In this document: positions 10,003 to 19,853 of the stretch, in pieces
Numbering within the stretch: the stretch's first letter is position 1
Layout of the letters: every line of letters begins with the position of its first letter
Source of the DNA: Synechococcus sp. CCY 0621
Lineage (GTDB): Bacteria; Cyanobacteriota; Cyanobacteriia; PCC-6307; Cyanobiaceae
DNA: 64,000 nucleotides
Reading direction: 5' to 3'
Assembly: GCF_019038465.1 (NCBI RefSeq)
Contig: NZ_JAFKRH010000015.1
Coordinates: 62,001 to 126,000 of the forward strand
Program-made: the position numbers and the translations under genes
Notes under the pieces: model-generated
Told to the model about the DNA's origin: nothing
The model's input: only the letters and a program-made list of their open reading frames with translations
Databases searched by the model: none

Positions 10003-12144
10003 ATGTCGTCGCAGCCGGTCGTCGCTCCCGATCTCTACATCAACCGCGAGCTGAGCTGGATCGACTTCAACCATCGGGTGCTCTCGTCGGCTCTCGACGA
10101 GCACACACCGCTGCTGGAACAGGCCAAATTCAGCGCCATTTTCAGCAACAACCTCGATGAGTTCTTCATGGTGCGGGTGGCTTCGCTGAAGTCCCAGCTG
10201 GAGGCTGGTGTCACCAGCCGCAGCGACGACGGCCTGACACCCCAGGAGCAGCTGGAAGCGATCCACACCAAGCTTCGTCCCCTGCTGGAGATGCAGCAGC
10301 AGCACTACCGCCACTCCCTCAAGACCCACCTGGCCGAGTACGGCGTCCAGCTGCTCGACTACCTGAGGCTCAACGAGGCCCAGAAAACCTGGGCCGACGA
10401 CTACTTCCGCAAGGCGATCTTTCCGGTGCTGACGCCCCTGGCCGTCGATCCAGCCCACCCGTTCCCGTTCCTGAGCAACCTGAGCCTCAACGTGGCAGCC
10501 CTGATCCGCGACCCGGACACCGGCCGGCAGCAGTTCGCCCGGGTGAAGGTGCCCCAGAAGATCCTGCCCCGGTTCGTGCCGATTCCCACGGAGCTGAGTG
10601 GCATCGTGCCCACGCCCGGCTTCACGGCGGTGCCCCTGGAGCAGCTGGTGGCCTTCAACCTGCGCTGGCTGTTCCCCGGCATGACCATCGAGGGGCACTA
10701 CTTCTTCCGGATCACCCGCGACGCTGACCTGGAGCTGCGGGACCTGGAGGCCGACGACCTGATGGAGGCCCTTCAGGAGGGCCTGCGCAAGCGCCGGGTC
10801 GGCGGCGAGGTGGTGCGGGTGGAGGTGGCCGACGAGATGCCCGAGGAGGTGGTGCAGCTGCTGATGGAGGGCACTGACGTCGAACCGCAGGACGTCTATC
10901 GCACCAACGGCCCCCTCGGCCTTGACGATCTGATGAGCCTGATGGCGATCCCCCTCAGCCAGCTGCGGGACGCGCCCCACAAGGGACGCACGGCGCCGGC
11001 CCTGGTGCGGGCCCAGCGCAGCCAGCTGGAGGACGGCTCGATCAAGCAGGAGGAGTTCGAGAGCATCTTCTCGGTGCTGCGCCGCGGCGATGTGCTGCTG
11101 CACCATCCCTTCGACCTCTTCTCCACCTCGGTGGAGGAGTTCCTCAGCCAGGCTGCCGCTGATGCCTCAGTTCTGGCCATCAAGATGACCCTCTACCGCA
11201 CGTCGAAGGACTCGCCGGTGGTGGCCTCCCTGATCCGGGCTGCCGAGAACGGCAAGCAGGTGATGGCCCTGGTGGAGCTCAAGGCCCGCTTCGACGAGGA
11301 CAACAACATCCAGTGGGCCCGGCAGCTGGAGCGCTCCGGGGTGCACGTGGTGTACGGGGTGCTGGGGCTCAAGACCCACACCAAAGTGCTGCTGGTGGTG
11401 CGGCGCGAGAAGGGAGCCCTGCGCAGCTATGTGCACATCGGCACCGGCAACTACAACTCCAAGACCTCTTCGCTCTATACCGACGTCGGCCTGCTCACGG
11501 CCCGGGAAGATTTCGGCCAGGACCTGGTGGAGCTGTTCAACTACCTCACGGGGTTCTCCAAGCAACAGAGTTTCCGCAAGTTGCTGGTGGCCCCCGTCAC
11601 CCTGCGCAAGGGGATGGAGGGGTTGATCCGCCGGGAGATCGACCATGCCAGAGAAGGTCGCGGAGGACACATCCGGGCCAAGATGAATGCCCTCGTCGAC
11701 CCGGCGATCATTGCCCTGCTGTACGAAGCCTCCACGGCCGGCGTGCGGATCGAGCTGATCATCCGCGGCATGTGCTGCCTGCGCCCGGGGGTCGAAGGGG
11801 TCAGCGAAGGCATCAGCGTGGTGAGCGTGATCGGTCGCTTCCTGGAGCATTCGCGGCTGTTCTGGTTCGGCAACGGTGGCCGGCCCGAGATGTTCTTCGG
11901 CAGCGCCGACTGGATGCCCCGCAACCTGGACCGACGTGTCGAGGCGGTGGCGCCGATCGAGGATCCACGCCTGCAGAAACAGATCGAGGCTTTGCTTGAC
12001 CTTTACCTGGCCGATACGGGCGCCTGGCACATGCACAGCGATGGACACTTCTCGCAGCGTCAGCACTCCGGCGAGGCAAAACTGACGCAAATGATGCTCA
12101 TGGAGCGCTGGCGCGGCGGCCTCACGACCGAAGCCAAAGCGTAG
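10003..12144 (+). CDS. ppk1: Polyphosphate kinase 1
   Basis: Reversibly transfers the gamma phosphate of ATP to inorganic polyphosphate. The 713-residue protein starts at ATG 10003 (MSSQPVVAPDLYINREL), the usual beginning of the N domain. INRELSWIDFNHRV and SNNLDEFFMVRV are characteristic. The catalytic autophosphorylated histidine is in LKTHTKVLL (about residue 459), and the second conserved histidine region is HSRLFWFGNGG. The length matches the family. A group 2 sigma factor gene follows 114 bp downstream on the same strand. Polyphosphate is a phosphorus and stress store in cyanobacteria. Confidence 0.96.
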   Translation: MSSQPVVAPDLYINRELSWIDFNHRVLSSALDEHTPLLEQAKFSAIFSNNLDEFFMVRVASLKSQLEAGVTSRSDDGLTPQEQLEAIHTKLRPLLEMQQQHYRHSLKTHLAEYGVQLLDYLRLNEAQKTWADDYFRKAIFPVLTPLAVDPAHPFPFLSNLSLNVAALIRDPDTGRQQFARVKVPQKILPRFVPIPTELSGIVPTPGFTAVPLEQLVAFNLRWLFPGMTIEGHYFFRITRDADLELRDLEADDLMEALQEGLRKRRVGGEVVRVEVADEMPEEVVQLLMEGTDVEPQDVYRTNGPLGLDDLMSLMAIPLSQLRDAPHKGRTAPALVRAQRSQLEDGSIKQEEFESIFSVLRRGDVLLHHPFDLFSTSVEEFLSQAAADASVLAIKMTLYRTSKDSPVVASLIRAAENGKQVMALVELKARFDEDNNIQWARQLERSGVHVVYGVLGLKTHTKVLLVVRREKGALRSYVHIGTGNYNSKTSSLYTDVGLLTAREDFGQDLVELFNYLTGFSKQQSFRKLLVAPVTLRKGMEGLIRREIDHAREGRGGHIRAKMNALVDPAIIALLYEASTAGVRIELIIRGMCCLRPGVEGVSEGISVVSVIGRFLEHSRLFWFGNGGRPEMFFGSADWMPRNLDRRVEAVAPIEDPRLQKQIEALLDLYLADTGAWHMHSDGHFSQRQHSGEAKLTQMMLMERWRGGLTTEAKA

Positions 12145-12182
12145 CCATCACGACATAAGCAACATTTTTCAGACAACCTACA

Positions 12183-12188
12183 TACAAT
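12183..12188 (+). promoter_or_regulatory. Possible -10 hexamer upstream of the sigma factor
   Basis: TACAAT (five of six to TATAAT) lies in an unusually AT-rich stretch (12150-12190) between ppk1 and the sigma-factor gene, about 70 bp before the start codon. No good -35 element is seen at the usual distance, so this is only a candidate. Confidence 0.25.
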
Positions 12189-12258
12189 CTTCCGGCTGAT
12201 ACTGGTTTCATCCTTCCTGCGGTGCTACATTCCGGCCAAATTCATTCGGGAGCCTGGG

Positions 12259-13269
12259 GTGATGGGGACACCTCTGCATTCCGCCCTCTCTCTGCTGAAA
12301 AGCAGTGCAGACGGGGCTTCGTCCAGCAGGACGAAGTCCAGCGGCGGTTCAGTCAGTTCCAAGACAACAGCCCGCCAGGGAGGGCGCCTGAGCGCCGATT
12401 CCATTGGTTGGTATCTCAGCACAATTGGCCGTGTGCCGCTTCTCACACCGGCTGAAGAAATCGAGCTCGCCCACCATGTCCAGGCCGGCAAGAAGCTGCT
12501 GGCCCTCGTCGATGGGGAGCTCACGGCCCGTCAGAAGCGACAGCTGCGCATGGGCCAGCGGGCCCGCGACCGCATGATGGCCGCCAACCTCAGGTTGGTG
12601 GTGAGTGTGGCCAAGAAGTATCAGAACCAGGGCCTGGAATTGCTCGACCTGGTTCAGGAAGGGGCGATCGGCCTTGAGCGGGCCGTCGACAAATTCGACC
12701 CTGCCATGGGCTACAAGTTCTCCACCTACGCCTACTGGTGGATTCGCCAGGGCATGACCCGGGCCATCGATAACAGCGCCCGCACCATCCGTCTGCCGAT
12801 TCACATCAGCGAGAAGCTCTCGAAGATGCGGCGCATCACCCGCGAACTATCCCATCGGTTGGGGCGCCAGCCCAACCGCCTCGAGTTGGCCCACGCCATG
12901 GGCATGCAGCCCGAAGAACTCGAGGAACTGATGACCCAGAGCGCCCCCTGCGCCTCCCTTGATGCCCATGCCCGGGGCGAGGAAGATCGCAGCACCCTGG
13001 GGGAACTGATTGCCGACCCGGCCAGCAACGAGCACTTCGATTCGATGGATCGCCATCTTCAGAAGGAGCACCTCGGTGCCTGGCTCTCCCAGCTCAACGA
13101 GCGGGAACAGAAGATCCTCAGGCTGCGCTTCGGCCTGGAGGGCGCCGAACCCCTCACCCTCGCGGAGATCGGCCGTCAGATCAACGTCTCCCGTGAACGG
13201 GTGCGGCAGCTGGAAGCCAAGGCGATCATGAAGCTGCGCTTGATGAGCAATCTCCACCAGGCCGCCTGA
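12259..13269 (+). CDS. RNA polymerase sigma factor, group 2 sigma-70
   Basis: Non-essential primary-like sigma factor that redirects RNA polymerase, typically under stress or nutrient shift in cyanobacteria. The protein of about 335 residues lacks region 1.1. It has region 1.2 starting at DSIGWYLSTIGRVPLL, region 2 with RLVVSVAKKYQNQG and YAYWWIRQGMTRAI, region 3, and region 4 with the helix-turn-helix INVSRERVRQLEAKA near the C-terminus. GTG 12259 and ATG 12262 are adjacent possible starts. It sits between ppk1 and a lipid-kinase-like gene. Which of SigB-SigE it matches cannot be decided without alignment. Confidence 0.92.
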   Translation: MMGTPLHSALSLLKSSADGASSSRTKSSGGSVSSKTTARQGGRLSADSIGWYLSTIGRVPLLTPAEEIELAHHVQAGKKLLALVDGELTARQKRQLRMGQRARDRMMAANLRLVVSVAKKYQNQGLELLDLVQEGAIGLERAVDKFDPAMGYKFSTYAYWWIRQGMTRAIDNSARTIRLPIHISEKLSKMRRITRELSHRLGRQPNRLELAHAMGMQPEELEELMTQSAPCASLDAHARGEEDRSTLGELIADPASNEHFDSMDRHLQKEHLGAWLSQLNEREQKILRLRFGLEGAEPLTLAEIGRQINVSRERVRQLEAKAIMKLRLMSNLHQAA

Positions 13270-13289
13270 CCCCACCTTCCCCGCTGGCG

Positions 13290-13967
13290 TTGGTCCTTCC
13301 GCCACAACAGGGCGGGGTTGCCCAGCTCATCGGCGTGCTGGTGGTGGCTGGCTGGCTGGCCCTGCTCAGCGGTGCTGCCCTGCTGCTGCGCCGCCGCTGG
13401 CCCGAGCAACGGGAATGGAGCCGCAAGCTGGTGCACATCGGTGCCGGGCCGGTCGTGCTGATCGCCTGGGCTTTCGGCGTGGACAAGCTGATCGCGGTGC
13501 CTGCCGCCGGCGCCATCACCCTGTTGGCGGCCCTCAATCACCGGGTGCGGGTGCTGCCGGCGATCGAGGACGTGGAACGGCGCAGCTACGGCACGATCGC
13601 CTACGGCGCCTCCATCACCCTGCTGCTGTGGCTCTGGTGGCCCGCCCATCCCGCCACGGTGGCAGCCGGCGTTCTGGTGATGGCGTTCGGTGACGGCCTG
13701 GCCGGTCTGCTGGGGCCGTTGATTGCTTCGCCCTCCTGGAACGTGTTCGGGGAGCGGCGGTCCCTGGCGGGCACCGGCGCGATGGCCCTGGCCAGCCTCA
13801 CCGTGCTGCTGGCCCTGGGGCAGCTGGGCAGCGACCCCTCGCCCGCAGTGGCGGAGATTGCCCTGATCGCTCTGGTGGCCACGGGGCTGGAGCAATGGGC
13901 CCTGCTGGGGATTGATAACTTCAGCGTGCCGATGGCGGTGGCCGGCCTGTGGCAGGTGCTGAGCTGA
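13290..13967 (+). CDS. Phytol/dolichol kinase-like membrane protein
   Basis: Integral membrane protein of about 225 residues with six or seven hydrophobic segments, resembling the CTP-dependent phytol kinase (VTE5), dolichol kinase and CdsA group. The motif SRKLVHIGAG (about residues 44-53) and AFGDGLAGLLG (about 132-142), with its conserved aspartate, are typical. Phytol recycling into tocopherol or chlorophyll is the role known for plant VTE5. Here that is inference, and a different polyprenol or diacylglycerol substrate is possible. TTG 13290 is the start given by the open frame; a later GTG is possible. Its stop overlaps the next start as TGATG. Confidence 0.75.
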   Translation: MVLPPQQGGVAQLIGVLVVAGWLALLSGAALLLRRRWPEQREWSRKLVHIGAGPVVLIAWAFGVDKLIAVPAAGAITLLAALNHRVRVLPAIEDVERRSYGTIAYGASITLLLWLWWPAHPATVAAGVLVMAFGDGLAGLLGPLIASPSWNVFGERRSLAGTGAMALASLTVLLALGQLGSDPSPAVAEIALIALVATGLEQWALLGIDNFSVPMAVAGLWQVLS

Positions 13968-15430
13968 TGGGACCGATCGAGCGGATCCTCATCGGCCTGG
14001 CCCTGGTGGCGGTCCTGCTGGGCCTGCGGCTGGCCACCCGTCGCTTCCGCCTGCCGGCGCCACCCCTGCTCCTGCCCCTGGTGGCGGTGCTGCTCTGGTG
14101 CGTCCTCGGCAACATCACCCGACCGGCCGGGGTGCAATGGCTCGGCGCCGTGGACGAACTGGCCACCGCCTACGCCCTGATCGCCCTTCTTGCCTGGCTG
14201 GCCCTGGAGTGCCCGGAAGCCCTGGGCTGGTGGCGGCCCACCGCCAAGATCCTGCGCGACCTGCTCAGCCTGGGTCTGTCGGCGCTGGCCACGGTGCTGG
14301 TGCTGCAGCGCCTGGCCAACCTCAATCTGGTGGGACTGGTGACCACCTCGGCGGTGCTTACCGCCGTCATCGGCCTGGCGGCGCAGGAATCGCTCAAGGA
14401 TCTGTTCGCCGGCATCGAACTGCAGCTGGACCCGCCCTTCCGGGAGGGGGACTGGATCAGCGTCGGCGAGGAGAACGGCGTGGTGGAGTCGCTGCATCTG
14501 ATGAGCACCCGCCTGCGCCGCAAGGATGGCTCCACCGTGAACCTGCCCAACAACACGGTGGCGGACAACCCGATGCGGCGGTTCAGCCAACACGAACCGG
14601 TGGGGAACCGCTTCGCGATCGCCCTGGGCTATGAAATCCCCCCGGCCCGGGCCCGCCAGCTGCTGCTGCGGGTGATGGCCGACAACCCCCTGGTGCTGGT
14701 CGATCCGGCACCGGAGGTGCTGATCATCTCCTATGAGGACTCCCTCATCCGCTACGAACTGCAGGCCTCCCAGCAGGGCCCCTCGGAGGGCGATCGGATG
14801 CGGCTGCGCAGCGAACTGCTGGAGCAGATCTGGTACGCCCTGGAGCGGCAGGGCTGGGAGCTGCCCTATCCGGTGCGGGAGCTCAAGCGCCGCCAGAGCC
14901 AGCGGGATCCGGCCCACCCCACCGGCGTGGATGCTTCCCTGACGGCGGAACTGCTGCGGCGCAGCTGGCTGTTCGCCCAACTGGATCCCGAGCAGGTGCA
15001 TCGGCTCGCCCCGGAGGTGCGCTGCCTGCGCTTCGGCTCAGGCGAAACGATCGTGGGAGAGGGGGAAGAGGGTGAGGCCCTGTTCCAGGTGGTGGACGGT
15101 GAGGTGGAGGTGTTCAAGGCCGATGGCTCCCCGCTGGGGCGGTCGGTGGCGGTGCTGGGCCGTGATCAGATCTTCGGGGAGATGACCGTGTGCACGGGCG
15201 AACCCCGCACGGCCACGGTGCGGGCTCGCGGCGAATGCGTGCTGTTGGAGGTGGAGCGGGACGACTTCATGCCCCTGGTGGAGGACGACGCCGGCGTGCT
15301 GGATGCCCTGGCGGCGATCGTGGGCCAACGGCGCTCGGAACTGGAGAAGCTCTCCTCGCCGGATGCGGCCCGACGCCAGACCTCAATCCTGGAGCGCATG
15401 CGGGACCTGTTCGGCATTCAGGTCGACTGA
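13967..15430 (+). CDS. MscS-like channel with cyclic-nucleotide-binding domain
   Basis: A 487-residue protein of the bacterial cyclic-nucleotide-gated channel type within the MscS superfamily. Three to four N-terminal membrane helices (about 5-110) lead into an MscS pore helix and beta domain (about 120-270), with GLAAQESLKDLFAGIEL and LPNNTVADNPMRR. A cNMP-binding domain (about 345-440) carries the phosphate-binding-cassette pattern FGEMTVCTGEPRTATV. The ATG at 13967 overlaps the preceding stop (TGATG), so the two genes are probably translated together. Known members respond to cAMP rather than strongly to membrane tension. A convergent hypothetical gene follows after 29 bp. Confidence 0.88.
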   Translation: MGPIERILIGLALVAVLLGLRLATRRFRLPAPPLLLPLVAVLLWCVLGNITRPAGVQWLGAVDELATAYALIALLAWLALECPEALGWWRPTAKILRDLLSLGLSALATVLVLQRLANLNLVGLVTTSAVLTAVIGLAAQESLKDLFAGIELQLDPPFREGDWISVGEENGVVESLHLMSTRLRRKDGSTVNLPNNTVADNPMRRFSQHEPVGNRFAIALGYEIPPARARQLLLRVMADNPLVLVDPAPEVLIISYEDSLIRYELQASQQGPSEGDRMRLRSELLEQIWYALERQGWELPYPVRELKRRQSQRDPAHPTGVDASLTAELLRRSWLFAQLDPEQVHRLAPEVRCLRFGSGETIVGEGEEGEALFQVVDGEVEVFKADGSPLGRSVAVLGRDQIFGEMTVCTGEPRTATVRARGECVLLEVERDDFMPLVEDDAGVLDALAAIVGQRRSELEKLSSPDAARRQTSILERMRDLFGIQVD

Positions 15431-15463
15431 GCCGGCCGCAGGCCCTGGAGAGCTGCGGCTCAG
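15427..15463. terminator. Hairpin between convergent genes
   Basis: CTGAGCCG at 15427-15434 pairs with CGGCTCAG at 15456-15463. An alternative inner stem pairs GCCGCAG (15435-15441) with CTGCGGC (15453-15459). It spans the stops of the channel gene and the convergent hypothetical gene. There is no T-tract, so termination function is tentative. Confidence 0.35.
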
Positions 15464-15828
15464 GCCCGCAGGAGCTGTTCGCAGCGAAATTCCCAGTCGC
15501 GCTGGGTGCCGATCCCCGCCACCAGCATCCGCCCGGCCGGCTCCTCCCGCAGGCGCAGCTGCCACTGGCGGATCACATCGGCCCGCTCCATCCAGACGTC
15601 GAGCACCAGCCGCTGGATGGCCTCGCCGTCCCAGCTGCGGCCCCGGGCGGTGTCGAGGGCCCAGCCCAGCAGATCATCCAGCTGGAACGGGCGGAAGCCG
15701 CCATAGATCGGGCCGGAGACAGTGCTGCCAGAGGTGGGGCTTTCGCAGACGGGGCCGGCGGAATTCTGTTCGAGGTAAAACAACTGCAAGGGATCCGACA
15801 ACCCGCAGAACTGCAGGAGATAGGACAT
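15460..15828 (-). CDS. Conserved hypothetical protein, 122 aa
   Basis: Not assigned to a named family. The 122-residue soluble protein begins MSYLLQFCGLSDPLQLFYL. It is rich in tryptophan and arginine in its second half, which looks helical with amphipathic character. No signal peptide or membrane helix is seen. ATG 15828 is preferred over an upstream in-frame ATG because the conserved-looking sequence begins there. The gene lies 125 bp downstream of the DAHP synthase region on the opposite side of the bases 15829-15953, in the same orientation as that gene. Its stop lies in the hairpin shared with the convergent channel gene. Confidence 0.65.
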   Translation of the reverse strand: MSYLLQFCGLSDPLQLFYLEQNSAGPVCESPTSGSTVSGPIYGGFRPFQLDDLLGWALDTARGRSWDGEAIQRLVLDVWMERADVIRQWQLRLREEPAGRMLVAGIGTQRDWEFRCEQLLRA

Positions 15829-15953
15829 CAGCGAACCTCGTTGATCTTGCCGATCCAAACGTACCCAGGGTGCACCAGTCAGCTGTTCATCAAGAACAGT
15901 CTGTTGCAGACGATCGAATCAGCACTCACAGCATTGGAGTGCTGATTTGCCCC

Positions 15954-17027
15954 TCAGGCCAGGGCAAGGGTTCGGGCCTGGGCCTGCTGGACGGCCTCGG
16001 CGAGTTCAACCAGCAGGCCCAGGGTGGTGTCCAGATCGATGCAGGCATCGGTGATGCTCTGGCCATAGGTGAGGGAGGAAAGATCGGCCGAGATCTTCTG
16101 GTTTCCTTCCACCAGATGGCTCTCCACCATCACCCCCATCACATGGACAGAACCCTGGCGCACCTGGTCTGCCACCTGCCGCAGGACCTCCCCCTGGCGG
16201 CGGTAGTCCTTGTTGGAGTTGCCGTGGCTGCAATCCACCATCAGCCGGGCCGGCAGACCGTCCTTGGCCAGCAGGGCCGCCGCGGCCTCGACCGCCTCAG
16301 CGTGGTAATTCGTACCGCTCTTGCCCCCCCGCAGCACCAGGTGGCCATCCGGGTTGCCGGTGGTGGAGACGATCGCGGCCTGGCCCTCCTTGTTGATGCC
16401 CAGGAAATGGTGCGGCCGGGCGGCCGCCTCCATGGCATTGATGGCGGTGGCGGCGCTGCCGTCGGTGCCGTTCTTGAAGCCGATCGGCATCGACAGTCCC
16501 GAGGCCATCTCACGGTGGGTCTGGCTTTCGGTGGTGCGGGCGCCGATGGCGGTCCAGCTGATCAGATCGGCGAGGTACTGGGGCACCACCGGATCGAGCA
16601 CCTCGGTGGCCGCCGGCAGACCCATCTCCGCCAGGTGCAGCAGCAGTGAGCGGGCACGGCGCAGGCCCGTGTTGATGTCGTAGCTGCCGTCGAGGTGGGG
16701 ATCATTGATCATTCCCTTCCAGCCCACGGTGGTGCGGGGCTTCTCGAAGTAGACCCGCATCACGATCTCCAGCTCGCTCCGGTGCCGGCGCTGGGCCTGG
16801 GCGATGGCCTCGGCGTACTCACGGGCGGCGGCCACGTCGTGGACCGAACAGGGGCCGACAATCACCAGCACCCGCTGGTCACCGGCATGCAGGATGGCCT
16901 TGATGCGTTCGCGCGCCTGCTGCACGGTGCGAGCGGCCTGCTCGGACAGGGGCAACTCCGCATGCAGCACCGCCGGCGGCACCAGCGGCCGGGTTTCCAC
17001 CACGTGGAGATCGGAGGTGGGGATCAT
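15954..17027 (-). CDS. aroG: 3-deoxy-7-phosphoheptulonate synthase (DAHP synthase, class I)
   Basis: Condenses phosphoenolpyruvate and erythrose 4-phosphate to DAHP, the first step of the shikimate pathway. The 357-residue protein has GPCSVHD, the class I signature FEKPRTTVGWKGMINDP, DGSYDINTGLRRAR, GFKNGTDG and DCSHGNSNKDYRRQ, and the length is normal. ATG 17027 (MIPTSDLHVVETRPL) is chosen as the usual cyanobacterial N-terminus; an in-frame ATG at 17087 is also possible. The frame remains open far upstream because it runs antisense to acnB, but that extension is not coding. It is divergent from acnB across 192 bp. Which feedback isozyme it is cannot be told; the aroG symbol is by convention. 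Confidence 0.93.
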   Translation of the reverse strand: MIPTSDLHVVETRPLVPPAVLHAELPLSEQAARTVQQARERIKAILHAGDQRVLVIVGPCSVHDVAAAREYAEAIAQAQRRHRSELEIVMRVYFEKPRTTVGWKGMINDPHLDGSYDINTGLRRARSLLLHLAEMGLPAATEVLDPVVPQYLADLISWTAIGARTTESQTHREMASGLSMPIGFKNGTDGSAATAINAMEAAARPHHFLGINKEGQAAIVSTTGNPDGHLVLRGGKSGTNYHAEAVEAAAALLAKDGLPARLMVDCSHGNSNKDYRRQGEVLRQVADQVRQGSVHVMGVMVESHLVEGNQKISADLSSLTYGQSITDACIDLDTTLGLLVELAEAVQQAQARTLALA

Positions 17028-17219
17028 GCGCGGCGGACGGCGGGGATTGGTCAGACCCACCAGCCTACGAACTGACGTTCCAGACATCCTCCGCAACCCT
17101 GGCGCCAACGTTGCAGCGCCGACTTCTGCAGCCGTCGTCACCAGTGGGCGGCCCCGCGGGGAAGAAGAATGGGGGTCATGCCCATGCCATCCGGGGGTAC
17201 GACCCGGACCCACGCCCCC

Positions 17220-19841
17220 ATGTCCCTCTCGCCCGCCGACCTGCTGCCCACCTACCGCGAGGCCGCCGCCGCCCGCGAAGCCCTCGGCGTGCCGCCCCTG
17301 CCGCTCACCGCCCCCCAGGCCCAGGCCCTCACCCAGCTGCTGGAGCAGCCGCCCGCCGGCGAGGAGGCCTTCCTGCTGCACCTGCTGAGCGAACGCATCC
17401 CGCCTGGGGTGGATGAGGCTGCCTACGTGAAGGCCGGCTGGCTCAGCGCCGTGGCCCAGGGCAGCACAACCAGCCCCCTGGTGAGCCCCCTGGAGGCCAC
17501 CCGGCTGCTGGCCACGATGATCGGCGGCTACAACGTTGGCGCCCTGATCGCGCTGCTCTCCTGCCCGGAGGCCGCCATCGCCGCCCAGGCCGCCCGGGGG
17601 CTGAGCCGCACCCTGCTGGTGTACGACGCCTTCCACGACGTGCTGGAGCTGGCCGAGACCAACCCCCTGGCCCGCCAGGTGGTGGACAGCTGGGCGGCGG
17701 CGGAATGGTTCCACGCCCGGCCGCCCCTGCCGGAGGCGATCACCGTCACGGTGTTCAAGGTGACGGGCGAGACCAACACCGACGACCTCTCGCCGGCGAC
17801 CCACGCCACCACCCGCCCCGACATCCCCCTGCACGCCCAGGCGATGCTGGAGACGCGGATGCCCGAAGGACTGGCCCTGATCGCCGAACTGAAGGCCAAG
17901 GGCCACCCGCTCGCCTACGTGGGCGATGTGGTGGGCACGGGCAGTTCCCGCAAATCGGCGATCAACTCGGTGCTCTGGCACATCGGCACCGACATCCCCC
18001 ACGTGCCCAACAAGCGCAGCGGCGGGGTGGTGCTGGGCAGCAAGATCGCACCGATCTTCTTCAACACCGCCGAGGATTCCGGCGCCCTGCCGATCGAGTG
18101 CGACGTGAGCGCCCTCAGCAGCGGCGACGTGATCACGATCCGGCCCCACGCTGGCACGATCGAGCGGGCCGCCGGCGAGCCGGGCGTCGGGGAGGTGCTG
18201 GCCCGCTTCGAGCTCAAGCCCAGCACCATCGCCGACGAGGTGCGGGCCGGGGGCCGCATCCCCCTGCTGATCGGCCGCTCGCTCACCGACAAGGTGCGGC
18301 TGCAGCTGGGCCTGCCCCCGTCGGAGGCCTTCATCAGGCCGGTAGCCCCCAGCGACACCGGCAAGGGCTTCACCCTGGCCCAGAAGATGGTGGGCAAGGC
18401 CTGCGGCCTGGCGGGTGTGCGCCCCGGCACGAGCTGCGAACCGCTGATGACCAGCGTCGGCAGCCAGGACACCACCGGGCCGATGACCCGCGACGAGATG
18501 AAGGAGCTGGCCTGCCTGGGCTTCTCCGCCGATCTGGTGATGCAGAGCTTCTGCCACACCGCCGCCTACCCAAAGCCGGTCGACCTCAAGACCCACGCCG
18601 AGCTGCCCGACTTCATCAGCTCCCGGGGCGGCGTCGCCCTGCGGCCCGGCGACGGCATCATCCACAGCTGGCTCAACCGCATGCTGCTGCCGGACACGGT
18701 TGGCACCGGCGGTGACAGCCACACCCGCTTCCCGCTCGGCATCTCCTTCCCGGCCGGCTCCGGCCTGGTGGCCTTCGCGGCCGCCATCGGCGCCATGCCG
18801 CTCGACATGCCCGAGTCGGTGCTGGTGCGCTTCTCCGGCTCGCTGCAGCCCGGCGTCACCCTGCGGGACGTGGTCAACGCCATTCCCTACGTGGCCATCC
18901 AGCAGGGCCTGCTGACGGTGGAGAAGGCCGGCAAGAAGAACATCTTCAGCGGCCGGATCATGGAAATCGAGGGGCTGCCGGATCTGAAGCTGGAGCAGGC
19001 GTTTGAGTTGACGGATGCGACCGCCGAGCGCTCCTGTGCCGGCAGCACGATCAAGCTCAGCGTCGAGACGGTGAGCGAATACCTGCGCAGCAATGTGGCG
19101 CTGCTCAAGAACATGATCGCCCGGGGCTACAGCGATGCCCGCACCATGGCGCGACGGATCCGGGCCATGGAGGCCTGGCTGGCCGATCCGGTGCTGATGG
19201 AGGCCGATGCCGACGCCGAGTACGCGGCGGTGATCGACATCAACCTGGACGAGCTGAGCGAACCGATCCTGGCCTGCCCCAACGACCCGGACAACGTCAA
19301 GCTGCTGAGTGAGGTGGCTGGCGACCGGATCGATGAGGTGTTCATCGGCTCCTGCATGACCAACATCGGCCACTACCGCGCCGCCGCCACGGTGATGGAC
19401 GGGGCCGGGACCAGCGCCGCCCGGCTGTGGGTGTGTCCACCCACCCGCATGGACGACGAGGTGCTGCGGGCCGAGGGCTACACCGCCAAGTTCGAAACCG
19501 CCGGCGCCCGCATGGAGCTGCCCGGCTGCTCGCTGTGCATGGGCAACCAGGCCCGGGTGGAGGACAACACCACCGTGTTCTCCACCAGCACCCGCAACTT
19601 CAACAACCGACTCGGCAACGGCGCCCAGGTGTACCTGGGCAGCGCCGAACTGGCAGCGGTGTGCGCCCTGCTGGGGCGCATTCCCAGCCCGGCCGAATAC
19701 CTGGAGATCGCGGCGGCCAAGATCGATCCCCTCTCCGACCAGCTCTACCGGTACCTCAACTTCGACCAGATCGATGGCTTCGAGGATTCCGGGCGGGTGG
19801 TGAGCGTGGAGGAGGAGCAGAAGGTGCTGGCGGAGGTGTAG
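17220..19841 (+). CDS. acnB: Aconitate hydratase B
   Basis: Interconverts citrate and isocitrate in the TCA cycle using a [4Fe-4S] cluster. The 873-residue protein has the AcnB domain order: an N-terminal HEAT-like helical domain, then the swivel domain with [19 protein letters not shown], then the catalytic domains. Cluster cysteines are seen in [12 protein letters not shown] and in [25 protein letters not shown] and [14 protein letters not shown] are family hallmarks. The ATG at 17220 ([19 protein letters not shown]) is the normal AcnB start. The stop is 12 bp from the convergent nuclease-like gene. Cyanobacteria generally carry this form alone. Confidence 0.97.
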   Translation: MSLSPADLLPTYREAAAAREALGVPPLPLTAPQAQALTQLLEQPPAGEEAFLLHLLSERIPPGVDEAAYVKAGWLSAVAQGSTTSPLVSPLEATRLLATMIGGYNVGALIALLSCPEAAIAAQAARGLSRTLLVYDAFHDVLELAETNPLARQVVDSWAAAEWFHARPPLPEAITVTVFKVTGETNTDDLSPATHATTRPDIPLHAQAMLETRMPEGLALIAELKAKGHPLAYVGDVVGTGSSRKSAINSVLWHIGTDIPHVPNKRSGGVVLGSKIAPIFFNTAEDSGALPIECDVSALSSGDVITIRPHAGTIERAAGEPGVGEVLARFELKPSTIADEVRAGGRIPLLIGRSLTDKVRLQLGLPPSEAFIRPVAPSDTGKGFTLAQKMVGKACGLAGVRPGTSCEPLMTSVGSQDTTGPMTRDEMKELACLGFSADLVMQSFCHTAAYPKPVDLKTHAELPDFISSRGGVALRPGDGIIHSWLNRMLLPDTVGTGGDSHTRFPLGISFPAGSGLVAFAAAIGAMPLDMPESVLVRFSGSLQPGVTLRDVVNAIPYVAIQQGLLTVEKAGKKNIFSGRIMEIEGLPDLKLEQAFELTDATAERSCAGSTIKLSVETVSEYLRSNVALLKNMIARGYSDARTMARRIRAMEAWLADPVLMEADADAEYAAVIDINLDELSEPILACPNDPDNVKLLSEVAGDRIDEVFIGSCMTNIGHYRAAATVMDGAGTSAARLWVCPPTRMDDEVLRAEGYTAKFETAGARMELPGCSLCMGNQARVEDNTTVFSTSTRNFNNRLGNGAQVYLGSAELAAVCALLGRIPSPAEYLEIAAAKIDPLSDQLYRYLNFDQIDGFEDSGRVVSVEEEQKVLAEV

Positions 19842-19853
19842 GGGGCGACAGGG

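Noticed and set aside
17028-19373. A very long open frame continuing the DAHP synthase frame upstream on the minus strand.
   Set aside because: It runs antisense to acnB, and its translated composition is typical of a shadow frame in high-GC sequence. DAHP synthase has its normal length from ATG 17027.
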